Of a stretch of DNA of 53,215 nucleotides, positions 34,992-43,286 are shown one piece after another (positions within the stretch are counted from its first letter, which is position 1; the number at the start of each line of letters is the position of its first letter). A program made the translations under genes and the position numbers. This DNA is from CALLMJ01 sp964493765 (lineage in GTDB: Bacteria > Bacteroidota > Bacteroidia > J057 > CALLMJ01): the NCBI GenBank assembly GCA_964493765.1, contig CAZBPK010000004.1, positions 1-53,215 of the forward strand. Direction: 5' to 3'. Under the pieces are notes generated by a model that was given only the letters and a program-made list of their open reading frames with translations, was not told the DNA's origin and searched no databases.

Positions 34992-36548
34992 TTAAATTTT
35001 ATGGAATGCATTATAATAGGTTTTGAAATTTAAAACAGATTGAAAAAAGTTTTCTAATTCATCAATATGCATTCTATATTGTTGCATAGTATCTCTTTCA
35101 CGAATGGTTACTGTTTGATCTTCAAGACTTTGGTGATCAACCGTTAAACAGTAGGGAGTACCCTTTGCATCTTGTCTTCTATACCTTCTACCAATTGCAT
35201 CTTTTTCATCCATTTGGATTTCATAATCCCATTTTAAAATATCAAAAACCTTTTCAGCAAATTCAGGTAAACCATCTTTTTTAAGAAGTGGCAAAATCGC
35301 AATTTTGGTAGGAGCTACTAAGGGATGTAACTTCAAAACAGTTCTAATTTCAGTCCCACCATCAGCAGTAGGTGCTTCTTCTTCGCAATAACTATTACAA
35401 TAGTGTGATAAAAATAAACGGTCTAAACCCACAGAAGTTTCTATGACATAAGGAATGTAAGATTCATTTTTTTCAGGGTCAAAATAAGTAATTTTTTTGC
35501 CTGAATATTCTTGATGTTGTTTTAAATCAAAATCAGTGCGAGAGTGAATTCCTTCTAATTCTTTAAACCCAAAAGGAAATTCAAATTCTATGTCTACTGC
35601 GGCATCAGCATAATGGGCTAATTTTTCATGAACTTTAAATCGAATACGGTTTTCAGGTAAACCTAGCATTCTATGGAATTCGTATCTTTTTTGTTTCCAA
35701 ATTTCAAACCATTCTTTTTGAGTACCTGGGGGAACAAAAAATTGCATTTCCATTTGTTCAAATTCACGCATTCTAAAAATAAACTGTCTTGCAACAATTT
35801 CATTTCTAAATGCTTTTCCAATTTGGGCAATCCCAAAAGGAACTTTCATTCTATTGGTTTTTTGTACATTTAAAAAATTTACAAAAATCCCTTGAGCAGT
35901 TTCAGGACGTAAATAAATGGTGTTGGATTGGTCAGCAACAGAACCTAATTGCGTGGAAAACATCAAATTAAACTGCCTAACTTCAGTCCAATTTTTAGTT
36001 CCAGAAACAGGACAAACGATTTCACAATCTTCAATAAGCTGTTTTAATGCAATCATGTCATTAGCATTCAATGCTGCATTCATTTTTTCTTCTACTTCAA
36101 CAGCTTTTAAAGTAGAACGATGTTTAGATAAATAGTTTTGATATTCAGGACTTTGTAGTTCCCAATTATTTTTTTTAGCATTTTTTTCAGCTTCTTTTAT
36201 TGCTTTTTGGCGTTGTTTTTCAATATATTCTTCTAAAAGATGGTCTGCTCTATAACGTTTTTTGGAATCTTTATTGTCAATCATTGGGTCATTAAAAGCA
36301 TCAACGTGACCTGAAGCTTTCCAAACTGTTGGATGCATTAAAATTGCAGAATCTAAACCTACAATATTTTCATGTAATTGAACCATAGCTTTCCACCACA
36401 AATTGGCCAAATTTTTTTTCATTAAAACCCCGTTGGGTGCGTAATCATAAACAGCACTTAATCCATCATATATTTCAGAAGATTGGTAAATAAACCCATA
36501 TTCTTTTGCATGAGAAACTACTTTACTAAAAACTTCGCTGTATTCCAT
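34992..36548 (-). CDS. glyS: Glycyl-tRNA synthetase (dimeric, class IIa type)
   Basis: 518 residues from ATG 36548; a TTG six codons upstream is rejected because a near-consensus -7 box overlaps it. The single-chain form is distinct from the two-subunit bacterial enzyme. Class II motifs appear in LRPETAQGIFVNFLNVQ, FGIAQIGKAFRNEI and REFEQMEMQFFV, with motif 3 in ETSVGLDRLF. A C-terminal anticodon-binding domain covers about 425-518 (VAPTKIAILPLLKKDGLPEFA). It charges tRNA-Gly with glycine. The stop is 30 bases upstream of the ThiF-like gene on the same strand. Confidence 0.95.
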   Translation of the reverse strand: MEYSEVFSKVVSHAKEYGFIYQSSEIYDGLSAVYDYAPNGVLMKKNLANLWWKAMVQLHENIVGLDSAILMHPTVWKASGHVDAFNDPMIDNKDSKKRYRADHLLEEYIEKQRQKAIKEAEKNAKKNNWELQSPEYQNYLSKHRSTLKAVEVEEKMNAALNANDMIALKQLIEDCEIVCPVSGTKNWTEVRQFNLMFSTQLGSVADQSNTIYLRPETAQGIFVNFLNVQKTNRMKVPFGIAQIGKAFRNEIVARQFIFRMREFEQMEMQFFVPPGTQKEWFEIWKQKRYEFHRMLGLPENRIRFKVHEKLAHYADAAVDIEFEFPFGFKELEGIHSRTDFDLKQHQEYSGKKITYFDPEKNESYIPYVIETSVGLDRLFLSHYCNSYCEEEAPTADGGTEIRTVLKLHPLVAPTKIAILPLLKKDGLPEFAEKVFDILKWDYEIQMDEKDAIGRRYRRQDAKGTPYCLTVDHQSLEDQTVTIRERDTMQQYRMHIDELENFFQSVLNFKTYYNAFHKI

Positions 36549-36601
36549 TTTTTTAATTCTTTGCAATATTACGAAAATCCCTATAAACTCACTGAAAATT
36601 T

Positions 36602-37540
36602 TTATTCGTTTGAACTTATAATCATCAATTTTAATGCTGATAATTGAAATGGGGAAGTAAGGTCTATTTGTTGTTTTATTTCATGAATTGCTTGTAAACG
36701 ATTTACAAATTCTTGAAAAGCAGACCAATAGATCGTATCTAAAATCAATAATTTACCAATCATCTTTCCTATAAATTTCATTATGAAGATAATAAAACCG
36801 AATTTTGAAAGATGTAGGTAATGCAAAAAGATTTTATTTCTGAGAATAATTTTTTGAACTTGTTTTTTAGGCTTTTTTTTGATGGTGTTGGATACATCAT
36901 GGTAACAATAAGCATTATTTTCATAATAACACTTATAACCTTTTCTCCAAGCCCTAATTCCTAAATCCACATCTTCATAATAAAAGGGATTGAAGATTTC
37001 TAAGAATCCACCTAACTCTACTATTTTTTTTCTATCAATCAAAGCATTTGCACCTGATAAAAAAAAGGAATATTGAAGTTTTAAATTGGGGTTAAAAAAA
37101 TTTTGAGTACCATCAATTTTTGAAAAACTGATTTTAGGAAATTTTGCTTGGTCAATGGTTTGATTTTGAAAATTATCAATTCGTGTCATTACTCCAAAAG
37201 TATCAGGAAATTCAAAATACTTTAACAAATGAATAAAGTAGTTTTCAGTTAACTGAACATCAGAGTTTAAAATAAAAACTAAGTCTTTTTGAGCTTTAAA
37301 AATTCCACGATTTACATTACCTGCAAAACCCACATTTTTAGGATTTTCTAGTAAAATAATTTTGTTTTGATAGTTTGTTTTCAAGTAATCAATGGAATCG
37401 TCTTTTGAGCAATCATCAGATACAATAACTTCAAAATCAGTAATATAGGAAGTTTCCAATGCTTGAAAAACAAAAGGTAAATTTTGTTCTAATAAGTTTT
37501 TACCGTTGTAATTGGGAATAATAACAGAAATACTCTTCAT
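36602..37540 (-). CDS. Family 2 glycosyltransferase
   Basis: 312 residues from ATG 37540; the longer frame would start inside the terminator of the upstream gene. The GT-A core is clear: SVIIPNYNGKNLLEQNLP at the N-terminus, VIVSDDCSKDDS as the nucleotide-sugar site, FILNSDVQ as the DxD-like metal site, and FYYEDVDLGIRAWRKGY with the acidic catalytic ED. The C-terminal part has a hydrophobic, basic segment that may contact the membrane. It likely adds a sugar to a surface polysaccharide or lipid, in keeping with the nucleotide-sugar genes directly upstream. Donor and acceptor are unknown. Confidence 0.88.
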   Translation of the reverse strand: MKSISVIIPNYNGKNLLEQNLPFVFQALETSYITDFEVIVSDDCSKDDSIDYLKTNYQNKIILLENPKNVGFAGNVNRGIFKAQKDLVFILNSDVQLTENYFIHLLKYFEFPDTFGVMTRIDNFQNQTIDQAKFPKISFSKIDGTQNFFNPNLKLQYSFFLSGANALIDRKKIVELGGFLEIFNPFYYEDVDLGIRAWRKGYKCYYENNAYCYHDVSNTIKKKPKKQVQKIILRNKIFLHYLHLSKFGFIIFIMKFIGKMIGKLLILDTIYWSAFQEFVNRLQAIHEIKQQIDLTSPFQLSALKLMIISSNE

Positions 37541-37575
37541 AAAAAAGCAAAACACACGGCAATAAACCGTGTGTT
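37541..37575 (-). terminator. Intrinsic terminator after the UDP-sugar dehydrogenase gene
   Basis: On the minus strand, stem AACACACGG/CCGTGTGTT (37575-37567 with 37559-37551) is followed by TTGCTTTTTT. The T-tract runs straight into the ATG of the glycosyltransferase at 37540. Confidence 0.8.
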
Positions 37576-37594
37576 GTAAAATTTTACTGATGAT

Positions 37595-38884
37595 TTACAG
37601 GCTCCAAGTATTCAAATTCTTAAATTTATTTCGGTAAATCCCTTTCAAATCCATTAATAAACCGTTTTGAGAAATTAAGGCATTGAAATCAGATTCATTG
37701 AGCTGGATGTATTCTTTATGGCTAACAGCAACAATAATGGCGTCATAACCTTTTGAGCTTGGATTTTTATCAATAGAAAATCCATATTCATGCATAACTT
37801 CCTCGTTATCAGCCAATGGGTCAATAACTTCAACATTAAGATTAAAGCTTCTTAAAGCATAAACTACATCAGCCACTTTGGAGTTTCTAATATCGGTAAC
37901 ATCTTCTTTAAAAGTTACTCCCATGACTAAAATTTTACTTTTAGAAAGGTCTTTACCTAAGCGAATCAATTCAGAAACACAGTTTCTTGCAACATAATCA
38001 GCCATTCCATCATTAGTAGCTCTTGAAGCGGAAATTATTTTAGAAACAACCCCTAATTTCTCTGCTTTATATACAAGATAGTAGGGGTCAACACCAATGC
38101 AATGACCACCCACTAAACCAGGTTTAAATTTAAGGAAATTCCATTTTGTTCCTGCAGCTTCAATGACCTCGTAGGTATTAATGCCCATTTTGTTAAAAAT
38201 CATAGAAAGTTCATTCATCAAAGCGATGTTCATATCTCTTTGGGTATTTTCAATGATTTTAGCAGCTTCTGCAACTTTAATAGAAGAGGCTCTATGCACT
38301 CCAGCAGTGATAACTAATTCATACGTTTTTGCAATATTGTCTAAAGATTCTTCACAACAACCAGAAACTACTTTTACAGTATTAGAAAGTGTATGTTCTT
38401 TATCACCAGGATTGATTCTCTCAGGAGAATAACCCACTTTGAAATCTTGTTTAAACTTTAGCCCTGAAGTTTCAAGGATTGGAATACAGTCTTCTTCTGT
38501 GCAACCAGGATAAACAGTAGATTCATAAACTACATAATCTCCTTTTTTTAATACTTGTGCCACGGTTCTGGATGCGGCTAAAACAGGTGTTAAATCGGGT
38601 TTATTGTATTTATCTATAGGCGTAGGAACTGCAACAACAAAAAAATGAGCCAGTTTAAGTTCTTCAATATTATCCGTAAAATGGATATCACAGCCATCAA
38701 ATTCTTCTGGTGCAAGTTCACAACTTGGGTCAATTTTATTTCGCATCATTTCAATGCGTTTAGAATTTATATCGAACCCTATCACTTTGATTTTTTTTGC
38801 AAATAAAAGTGCAATGGGAAGACCAACATATCCTAGCCCAATGACTGCAAGTGTTTTTTTCTTTTCAATTAAATCTTGGTACAT
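37595..38884 (-). CDS. Nucleotide-sugar dehydrogenase, TviB/WbpO type
   Basis: 429 residues. An NAD-binding N-terminal domain (LAVIGLGYVGLPIALLFA), the segments YESTVYPGCTEEDCIPIL, YSPERINPGDKEHT and KVAEAAKIIENTQRD, and the catalytic cysteine in GLVGGHCIGVDPYYL. A C-terminal UDP-binding domain begins near residue 305. This set resembles the TviB/VipA/WbpO group that oxidises UDP-GlcNAc or UDP-GalNAc at C6 to a uronic acid. It looks less like WecC, although wecB lies in the same cluster. It supplies an acidic sugar for a surface polysaccharide. It has its own -7 box and terminator. Confidence 0.88.
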   Translation of the reverse strand: MYQDLIEKKKTLAVIGLGYVGLPIALLFAKKIKVIGFDINSKRIEMMRNKIDPSCELAPEEFDGCDIHFTDNIEELKLAHFFVVAVPTPIDKYNKPDLTPVLAASRTVAQVLKKGDYVVYESTVYPGCTEEDCIPILETSGLKFKQDFKVGYSPERINPGDKEHTLSNTVKVVSGCCEESLDNIAKTYELVITAGVHRASSIKVAEAAKIIENTQRDMNIALMNELSMIFNKMGINTYEVIEAAGTKWNFLKFKPGLVGGHCIGVDPYYLVYKAEKLGVVSKIISASRATNDGMADYVARNCVSELIRLGKDLSKSKILVMGVTFKEDVTDIRNSKVADVVYALRSFNLNVEVIDPLADNEEVMHEYGFSIDKNPSSKGYDAIIVAVSHKEYIQLNESDFNALISQNGLLMDLKGIYRNKFKNLNTWSL

Positions 38885-38900
38885 TACTTATTTTGTTCTG

Positions 38901-38908
38901 CAAATTTA
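38901..38908 (-). promoter_or_regulatory. -7 box TAAATTTG for the UDP-sugar dehydrogenase
   Basis: Minus-strand TAAATTTG, 16 bases before the ATG at 38884, inside the 51-base gap to rmlA. Confidence 0.5.
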
Positions 38909-38935
38909 TAGAATAGTTTTATACAAAATCAAATA

Positions 38936-39796
38936 TTAATCAATTAATTTTAGCAAATAATTGCCATAGCCACTTTTTTTCAAAGGCTCGGCTAAATTAA
39001 CTAATTGATTCTTATCAATAAAGCCCATTCTGTAAGCTACTTCTTCAATACACCCAATTTTTAAACCTTGTCTTTGTTCAATGATTTGCACAAAATTACC
39101 TGCATCTAGCAACGAATCATGTGTGCCTGTATCTAACCAAGCTGTTCCACGGTTGATTACCCTAACGCTCAATTGCCCCTTTTGTAAATAAATTTTGTTC
39201 AAATCTGTAATTTCTAGTTCTCCTCTTGCGCTAGGCTTTAAAGTTTTTGCGTATTCTACTACATGATTATCATAAAAGTATATTCCAGGTACAGCATAAG
39301 AAGACTTTGGATTTTTAGGTTTTTCTTCTAAATCTAGAACTTTAGCATCTTTATCAAAATAAACGACACCATACCTTTCAGGGTCATGGACATGATAAGC
39401 AAAAATAATAGCCCCTTGTGGGTCATGGCAAGATTGCAGGATTTTGGATAAGCCTTCCCCATAAAAAATATTATCTCCTAAGATTAAAGCGGCTTTATCG
39501 CCATTAATAAATTTTTCTCCAATGATAAAAGCCTGTGCTAAACCATCAGGACTGGGCTGTACTTCATAAGAAAAACTCATTCCTAATTGAGAACCATCTC
39601 GCAGTAAGTCTCTAAAAATTGGCAGATCTCTTGGAGTGGAAATAATCAATATTTCTCTTATGCCCGCCAACATTAAGGTAGATAGTGGGTAATAAATCAT
39701 AGGTTTATCATAAACAGGCATAATCTGTTTGCTACAAACCAAAGTGAGAGGATGTAGCCTTGTTCCTGAACCGCCTGCAAGAATAATTCCTTTCAT
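38936..39796 (-). CDS. rmlA: Glucose-1-phosphate thymidylyltransferase
   Basis: 286 residues. Makes dTDP-glucose from glucose-1-phosphate and dTTP, the first step of dTDP-rhamnose synthesis. The nucleotidyltransferase signature GGSGTRLHPLTLVCSKQIMP is at the N-terminus. LILGDNIFYG, EEKPKNPKSSYAVPGIYFYD and RGTAWLDTGTHDSLLDA follow in the normal order. The length is that of the family. It overlaps rmlC by four bases, indicating coupled translation. The later pathway genes rmlB and rmlD are not in this window. Confidence 0.95.
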   Translation of the reverse strand: MKGIILAGGSGTRLHPLTLVCSKQIMPVYDKPMIYYPLSTLMLAGIREILIISTPRDLPIFRDLLRDGSQLGMSFSYEVQPSPDGLAQAFIIGEKFINGDKAALILGDNIFYGEGLSKILQSCHDPQGAIIFAYHVHDPERYGVVYFDKDAKVLDLEEKPKNPKSSYAVPGIYFYDNHVVEYAKTLKPSARGELEITDLNKIYLQKGQLSVRVINRGTAWLDTGTHDSLLDAGNFVQIIEQRQGLKIGCIEEVAYRMGFIDKNQLVNLAEPLKKSGYGNYLLKLID

Positions 39797-40341
39797 ATAC
39801 TAAACTGGGTTTTAAAATCTCGGATTCTTTTCAATTGTAAATCTTTTTCAGAAACAATAGGATTTTCTATCTTCCAATCAATTTGAAGGTCTGGGTCATT
39901 ATAAATTAAACCCTCTTCAGAGGGTTGATGATAAAAATGGGTACATTTATAAGTAAAGATGGCGTAGTCACTCAAAACTGCAAAACCATGGGCAAAGCCG
40001 ACAGGTATCCAAAGTTGCAAATGATTTTCATCGCTTAGTTCAATAGCAAAATGCTGCCCATAGGTGGGTGAACCTTCTCTAATATCTACTGCTACATCTA
40101 ATACTTTTCCTTTAACAACAGATACTAATTTGCCCTGCGCATAAGGCGGATTCTGAAAATGTAGCCCTCTAATTACATTTTGAGTAGAATAAGACAAATT
40201 ATCTTGAACAAAATTAAAAGGAATTCCTATTTCTTTGTATTTTTCGGTTTTAAAACTTTCAAAAAAATATCCTCTTGAGTCTTTAAAAATTCTGGGTTGA
40301 ATAATCAATAATCCTTCAATTGAAGTCGTTTTAATTTCCAT
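39793..40341 (-). CDS. rmlC: dTDP-4-dehydrorhamnose 3,5-epimerase
   Basis: 182 residues from ATG 40341, preferred to a TTG eight codons upstream; it overlaps the preceding gene by 11 bases. The cupin epimerase signatures are present: PRIFKDSRGYFFESF, RGLHFQNPPYAQGKLVSVV (catalytic His), VDIREGSPTYG and IPVGFAHGFAVLS. The product epimerises dTDP-4-keto-6-deoxyglucose at C3 and C5. Translationally coupled between the UDP-xylose synthase gene and rmlA. Since rmlB is missing locally, its substrate must come from a gene elsewhere. Confidence 0.94.
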   Translation of the reverse strand: MEIKTTSIEGLLIIQPRIFKDSRGYFFESFKTEKYKEIGIPFNFVQDNLSYSTQNVIRGLHFQNPPYAQGKLVSVVKGKVLDVAVDIREGSPTYGQHFAIELSDENHLQLWIPVGFAHGFAVLSDYAIFTYKCTHFYHQPSEEGLIYNDPDLQIDWKIENPIVSEKDLQLKRIRDFKTQFSI

Positions 40342-41275
40342 GAATGGTTGATTTGAAAAAGTCAATCGTTAATTTAAGACCTTCGGAACGAGAAACTTTG
40401 GGTTCCCAATTGAGAATTTTTTTAGCTTTAGTGATGTCGGGTTGTCTTATTTTAGGGTCATCTGCAGGAAGTTCTTTAAAAACTATTTTTGAGGGGGTAT
40501 CAATATATTTCAATACTTCTTTAGCAAAGTCTAATATAGTAATTTCTTCGGGATTACCGATATTTACGGGGTATACTTCATCAGACAAAAGAAGGCGATA
40601 AATTCCTTCAATTAAATCGGATACATAACAAAAGCTACGTGTTTGAGAGCCATCACCATATACGGTTAAATCTTCTCCTCTTAGTGCCTGCCCTACAAAT
40701 TGAGGCAAGGCTCTACCATCATCTAAACGCATACGGGGACCATAAGTATTAAATATTCGAACGATTCTTGTTTCAACGCCATGGTAGCGATGATAAGCCA
40801 TGGTCATAGCTTCTTGAAAGCGTTTGGCTTCATCGTAAACTCCTCTAAAACCGATAGGGTTTACATTGCCCCAATATTCTTCGTTTTGAGGATGAATAAG
40901 TGGGTCTCCATAAACCTCAGAGGTTGAGGCAACTAAAACTCTTGCTTTTTTGGCTTTCGCTAAGCCTAATACTTTGTGAGTTCCTAAAGAACCTACTTTT
41001 AAAGTTTGGATAGGTAATTTTAGATAATCTACAGGGCTTGCGGGGGAAGCAAAATGTAAAATGTAATCTAAATTTCCAGGTACATGTATGTAATTTGTTA
41101 CATCATATTGAATAAATTGAAAATCAGGATTTCCAAAATGATGTTCAATGTTTTCAGTTTTACCTGTTATTAAATTGTCCATACATATTACTTTGTAACC
41201 TTCCTTGATAAATTTATCACATAAATGAGAACCTAAAAAACCAGCTCCTCCAGTTATTAAAACGGATTTTTTCAT
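40331..41275 (-). CDS. UDP-glucuronate decarboxylase (UDP-xylose synthase)
   Basis: 314 residues of the extended short-chain dehydrogenase family. GGAGFLGSHLCDKFIKEGY binds NAD, MDNLITGKTENI is the typical UXS segment, HFASPASPVDYLKLPIQTLKVG is nearly diagnostic, and the catalytic Tyr/Lys are in YDEAKRFQE. RIFNTYGPRMRLDDGR and YGDGSQTRSFCYVSDL complete the match. It converts UDP-glucuronate to UDP-xylose. It lies in the position where rmlB would be expected next to rmlC and rmlA, but the sequence is UXS rather than RmlB. It is 18 bases downstream of wecB. Confidence 0.92.
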   Translation of the reverse strand: MKKSVLITGGAGFLGSHLCDKFIKEGYKVICMDNLITGKTENIEHHFGNPDFQFIQYDVTNYIHVPGNLDYILHFASPASPVDYLKLPIQTLKVGSLGTHKVLGLAKAKKARVLVASTSEVYGDPLIHPQNEEYWGNVNPIGFRGVYDEAKRFQEAMTMAYHRYHGVETRIVRIFNTYGPRMRLDDGRALPQFVGQALRGEDLTVYGDGSQTRSFCYVSDLIEGIYRLLLSDEVYPVNIGNPEEITILDFAKEVLKYIDTPSKIVFKELPADDPKIRQPDITKAKKILNWEPKVSRSEGLKLTIDFFKSTIHGN

Positions 41276-41279
41276 GCCG

Positions 41280-41287
41280 CAAAAATA
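41280..41287 (-). promoter_or_regulatory. -7 box TATTTTTG four bases before the UXS start
   Basis: Minus-strand TATTTTTG, then CGGC, then ATG. It sits in the 18-base gap behind wecB, so it is either an internal promoter giving a leaderless message or a chance match. Confidence 0.4.
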
Positions 41288-41293
41288 ATAGAA

Positions 41294-42394
41294 TTATAAC
41301 ATTTTCATAAAAAAATCTTTAATTCTTTCTGCGGTTTTTCCGTCCCATAATTCAGGGATTCTACCTTTTTTACCTCTTCCATGAATAATTTCATTGAGTT
41401 CAAAACGAAGCTTATCAAAATCACTTCCAATTAGTTGATTAGTTCCATGCGTAATGGTGATAGGTCTTTCTGTGTTTTCTCTTAATGTTAAACAAGGGAT
41501 CCCTAATGCAGTGGTTTCTTCTTGAATACCTCCAGAATCGGTAACTAATGCAAGCGCATTTTGTTGCAAATAAAGAAAGTCCATGTATCCTAATGGAGTT
41601 TCAAAAAATAAATGAGGGAATTTTTGAAGATTCAAGTTTTCAAGCATTTTTTTAGTTCTTGGATGAACAGGAAATAAGACGGGTGTTTTGCTAGAAATTT
41701 CCCCTAAAGTATTGATGATTTGTTCTAATTTTTGAGAATCATCAACATTAGAAGGTCTATGTAAGGTAACCAAAATATATTGATTGGGTTTTAATTGGTA
41801 TTTATTTAACAACTCAAAAGCAGGTTGAGCAACCTCTGGATGTATTTTTATCCAATTTAATGACCAAAATAAAGAATCAATCATAATATTCCCCACAAAG
41901 ATTACTTTTTTAGGGTCAATTCCTTCTTTCATTAAATTTTCATTACCATCAATAGAAGGGGTTAGAAGCAAATCAGAGACTTGATCAGTTAAGACTCTAT
42001 TGATTTCTTCGGGCATGGTTCTATCATAGGAGCGTAATCCAGCTTCAACATGGCAAATTTTAATATTGCTTTTTGCACAAACCAAAGCAGCAGCTAAAGT
42101 TGAATTTACATCTCCATAAACAATTACCCAATCAGGTTTTTCCTGAAGAAAAATTTCTTCCATTCCTATCATCATTTTAGCGGTTTGGAAGCTATGGGTT
42201 CCTGATCCTATTCCCATGTGAAAATCAGGTCTTGGGATTTGAAGTTGTTCAAAAAAAATATCAGACATAAAAGCATCATAGTGCTGACCAGTATGAATAA
42301 CTTTTTGTTCAATAGGAGAATTACTAAAAGCTCTATGAAGAGGAGCTAATTTCATAAAATTGGGTCTTGCACCTACTACTTGTATTACTTTCAT
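41294..42394 (-). CDS. wecB: UDP-N-acetylglucosamine 2-epimerase (non-hydrolysing)
   Basis: 366 residues, full length. Opens with the family hallmark VVGARPNFMKLAPL, then HTGQHYD, GDVNSTLAAALVCAKSNIKICHVEAGLRS, PEEINRVLTDQVSD, and the UDP-binding TDSGGIQEETTALGIPCLTLRENTERP. It interconverts UDP-GlcNAc and UDP-ManNAc in the cytoplasm for polysaccharide precursors. It appears to be the first gene of the wecB-UXS-rmlC-rmlA run, preceded by a -33/-7 promoter. A GC-rich repeat lies between it and the methyltransferase-like gene. Confidence 0.95.
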   Translation of the reverse strand: MKVIQVVGARPNFMKLAPLHRAFSNSPIEQKVIHTGQHYDAFMSDIFFEQLQIPRPDFHMGIGSGTHSFQTAKMMIGMEEIFLQEKPDWVIVYGDVNSTLAAALVCAKSNIKICHVEAGLRSYDRTMPEEINRVLTDQVSDLLLTPSIDGNENLMKEGIDPKKVIFVGNIMIDSLFWSLNWIKIHPEVAQPAFELLNKYQLKPNQYILVTLHRPSNVDDSQKLEQIINTLGEISSKTPVLFPVHPRTKKMLENLNLQKFPHLFFETPLGYMDFLYLQQNALALVTDSGGIQEETTALGIPCLTLRENTERPITITHGTNQLIGSDFDKLRFELNEIIHGRGKKGRIPELWDGKTAERIKDFFMKML

Positions 42395-42398
42395 GCTG

Positions 42399-42406
42399 CA
42401 AATCTA
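42399..42406 (-). promoter_or_regulatory. -33/-7 promoter of wecB, -7 box TAGATTTG four bases before the ATG
   Basis: Minus-strand TAGATTTG, then CAGC, then ATG at 42394. A TTG (CAA at 42427-42429 on the plus strand) lies 20 bases upstream. It predicts a leaderless or nearly leaderless message. Confidence 0.6.
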
Positions 42407-42466
42407 ACGAATATTAAAATAATAACCAATAGGAGTTGAGTACAAAGTCAAACTTTGGTATTACAA

Positions 42467-42594
42467 GCGTGAGGGATGCGAAGAGGCTTGGCACTGCCTT
42501 TTAACACTTTTGAAAAAAGTGGAAAAAGGATTGCTGAAACGAAGTGAAACCCGAAGCAGCCCGACCCTAAAGCGTCAGCGAAAGGGACACGCCC
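42467..42594 (-). repeat. Structured GC-rich intergenic repeat, copy 4 (128 bp)
   Basis: Minus-strand copy: GGGCGTG at 42594 to CACGC at 42467. The central hairpin is CACTTTT/AAAAGTG (same as copy 1) enclosed by CCTTTT/AAAAGG. The block CACTTCGTGCCCT found in the other three is replaced by AAGCCTCTTC, so this is the most diverged 3' part. It lies between two genes of the same strand and orientation. Confidence 0.9.
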
Positions 42595-42602
42595 AAATCC
42601 TC

Positions 42603-43232
42603 TTAAATAATTAAAATATTGTTAGGCTTGTAAAATATTGTTGTACAAGTTTTTAATGGAACTATAGGCGGTAAGCCCGTGAATCCAATTTCCTTAAATC
42701 CTTTAGATTTCAAAAAATCAAAAATTTCAGGGTAACATTCAGAATTGTCTAAAATAATGACTCCGTTTTCTTTTAATTTCTGAATAGCAAATTTTGCACA
42801 TTCCAATCTTTTTCTACCGTCAATTAAGATAATATCGTAAAAATGAGGAGTGAATAAAATACTTTTTTCGTATTCGTCTGTTTCTAGATTTTTAAAATAA
42901 AGGGTTGCATTTGGAGGCAATTTTGGTTGGATTTGGTTGTACCAATCTTTTTCATGTTCAACAGAATCAATATGATGAATAAATTTTGAAAACCAAATGG
43001 TTGAGTTGCCACAACCATACTCAAACATCAAAAAAGATTTTTGTAAACGAGGTTGTATAAAATCTAAAAAGGAATAAGTAAGCCATGGAATAGGATTTCC
43101 ATTTTTATCTATGGGTTTTTTATGTATAAAGGATTGGTTCCAGCCATTTTCTTTTAATTCACTTTTAACTGCTAACTGAACCCAAGGACCAATTCCTAAA
43201 ACATTCAATAAAGACCAAATAATTTTTTTCAT
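42603..43232 (-). CDS. Putative class I SAM-dependent methyltransferase-like protein
   Basis: 209 residues. A Rossmann-like core is visible: FLMFEYGCGNSTIWFSKF as the SAM glycine motif, VEHEKDWYNQI as the acidic strand-2 end, YDIILIDGRKRLECAKFAI as motif IV-like, and ENGVIILDNSECYPEI. These fit proteins of polysaccharide clusters annotated as methyltransferases or FkbM-like. The first 30 residues are hydrophobic and may be a membrane contact. The substrate is unknown; the neighbouring nucleotide-sugar genes suggest a sugar, but repeat copy 4 separates it from them. Confidence 0.68.
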   Translation of the reverse strand: MKKIIWSLLNVLGIGPWVQLAVKSELKENGWNQSFIHKKPIDKNGNPIPWLTYSFLDFIQPRLQKSFLMFEYGCGNSTIWFSKFIHHIDSVEHEKDWYNQIQPKLPPNATLYFKNLETDEYEKSILFTPHFYDIILIDGRKRLECAKFAIQKLKENGVIILDNSECYPEIFDFLKSKGFKEIGFTGLPPIVPLKTCTTIFYKPNNILII

Positions 43233-43245
43233 TTCTAAAACTTTG

Positions 43246-43253
43246 CAAAGGTA
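43246..43253 (-). promoter_or_regulatory. -7 box TACCTTTG for the methyltransferase-like gene
   Basis: Minus-strand TACCTTTG, 13 bases before the ATG at 43232. Confidence 0.5.
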
Positions 43254-43286
43254 ACTATTTTAGAATTTACGAAATCTTATAGACCC

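Noticed and set aside
37595..38884. WecC (UDP-ManNAc dehydrogenase) because wecB is nearby
   Set aside because: The sequence segments match the TviB/WbpO group better; wecB presence alone is not enough.
40331..41275. rmlB (dTDP-glucose 4,6-dehydratase) by position next to rmlC and rmlA
   Set aside because: The segment HFASPASPVDYLKLPIQTL and the overall length are those of UDP-glucuronate decarboxylase.
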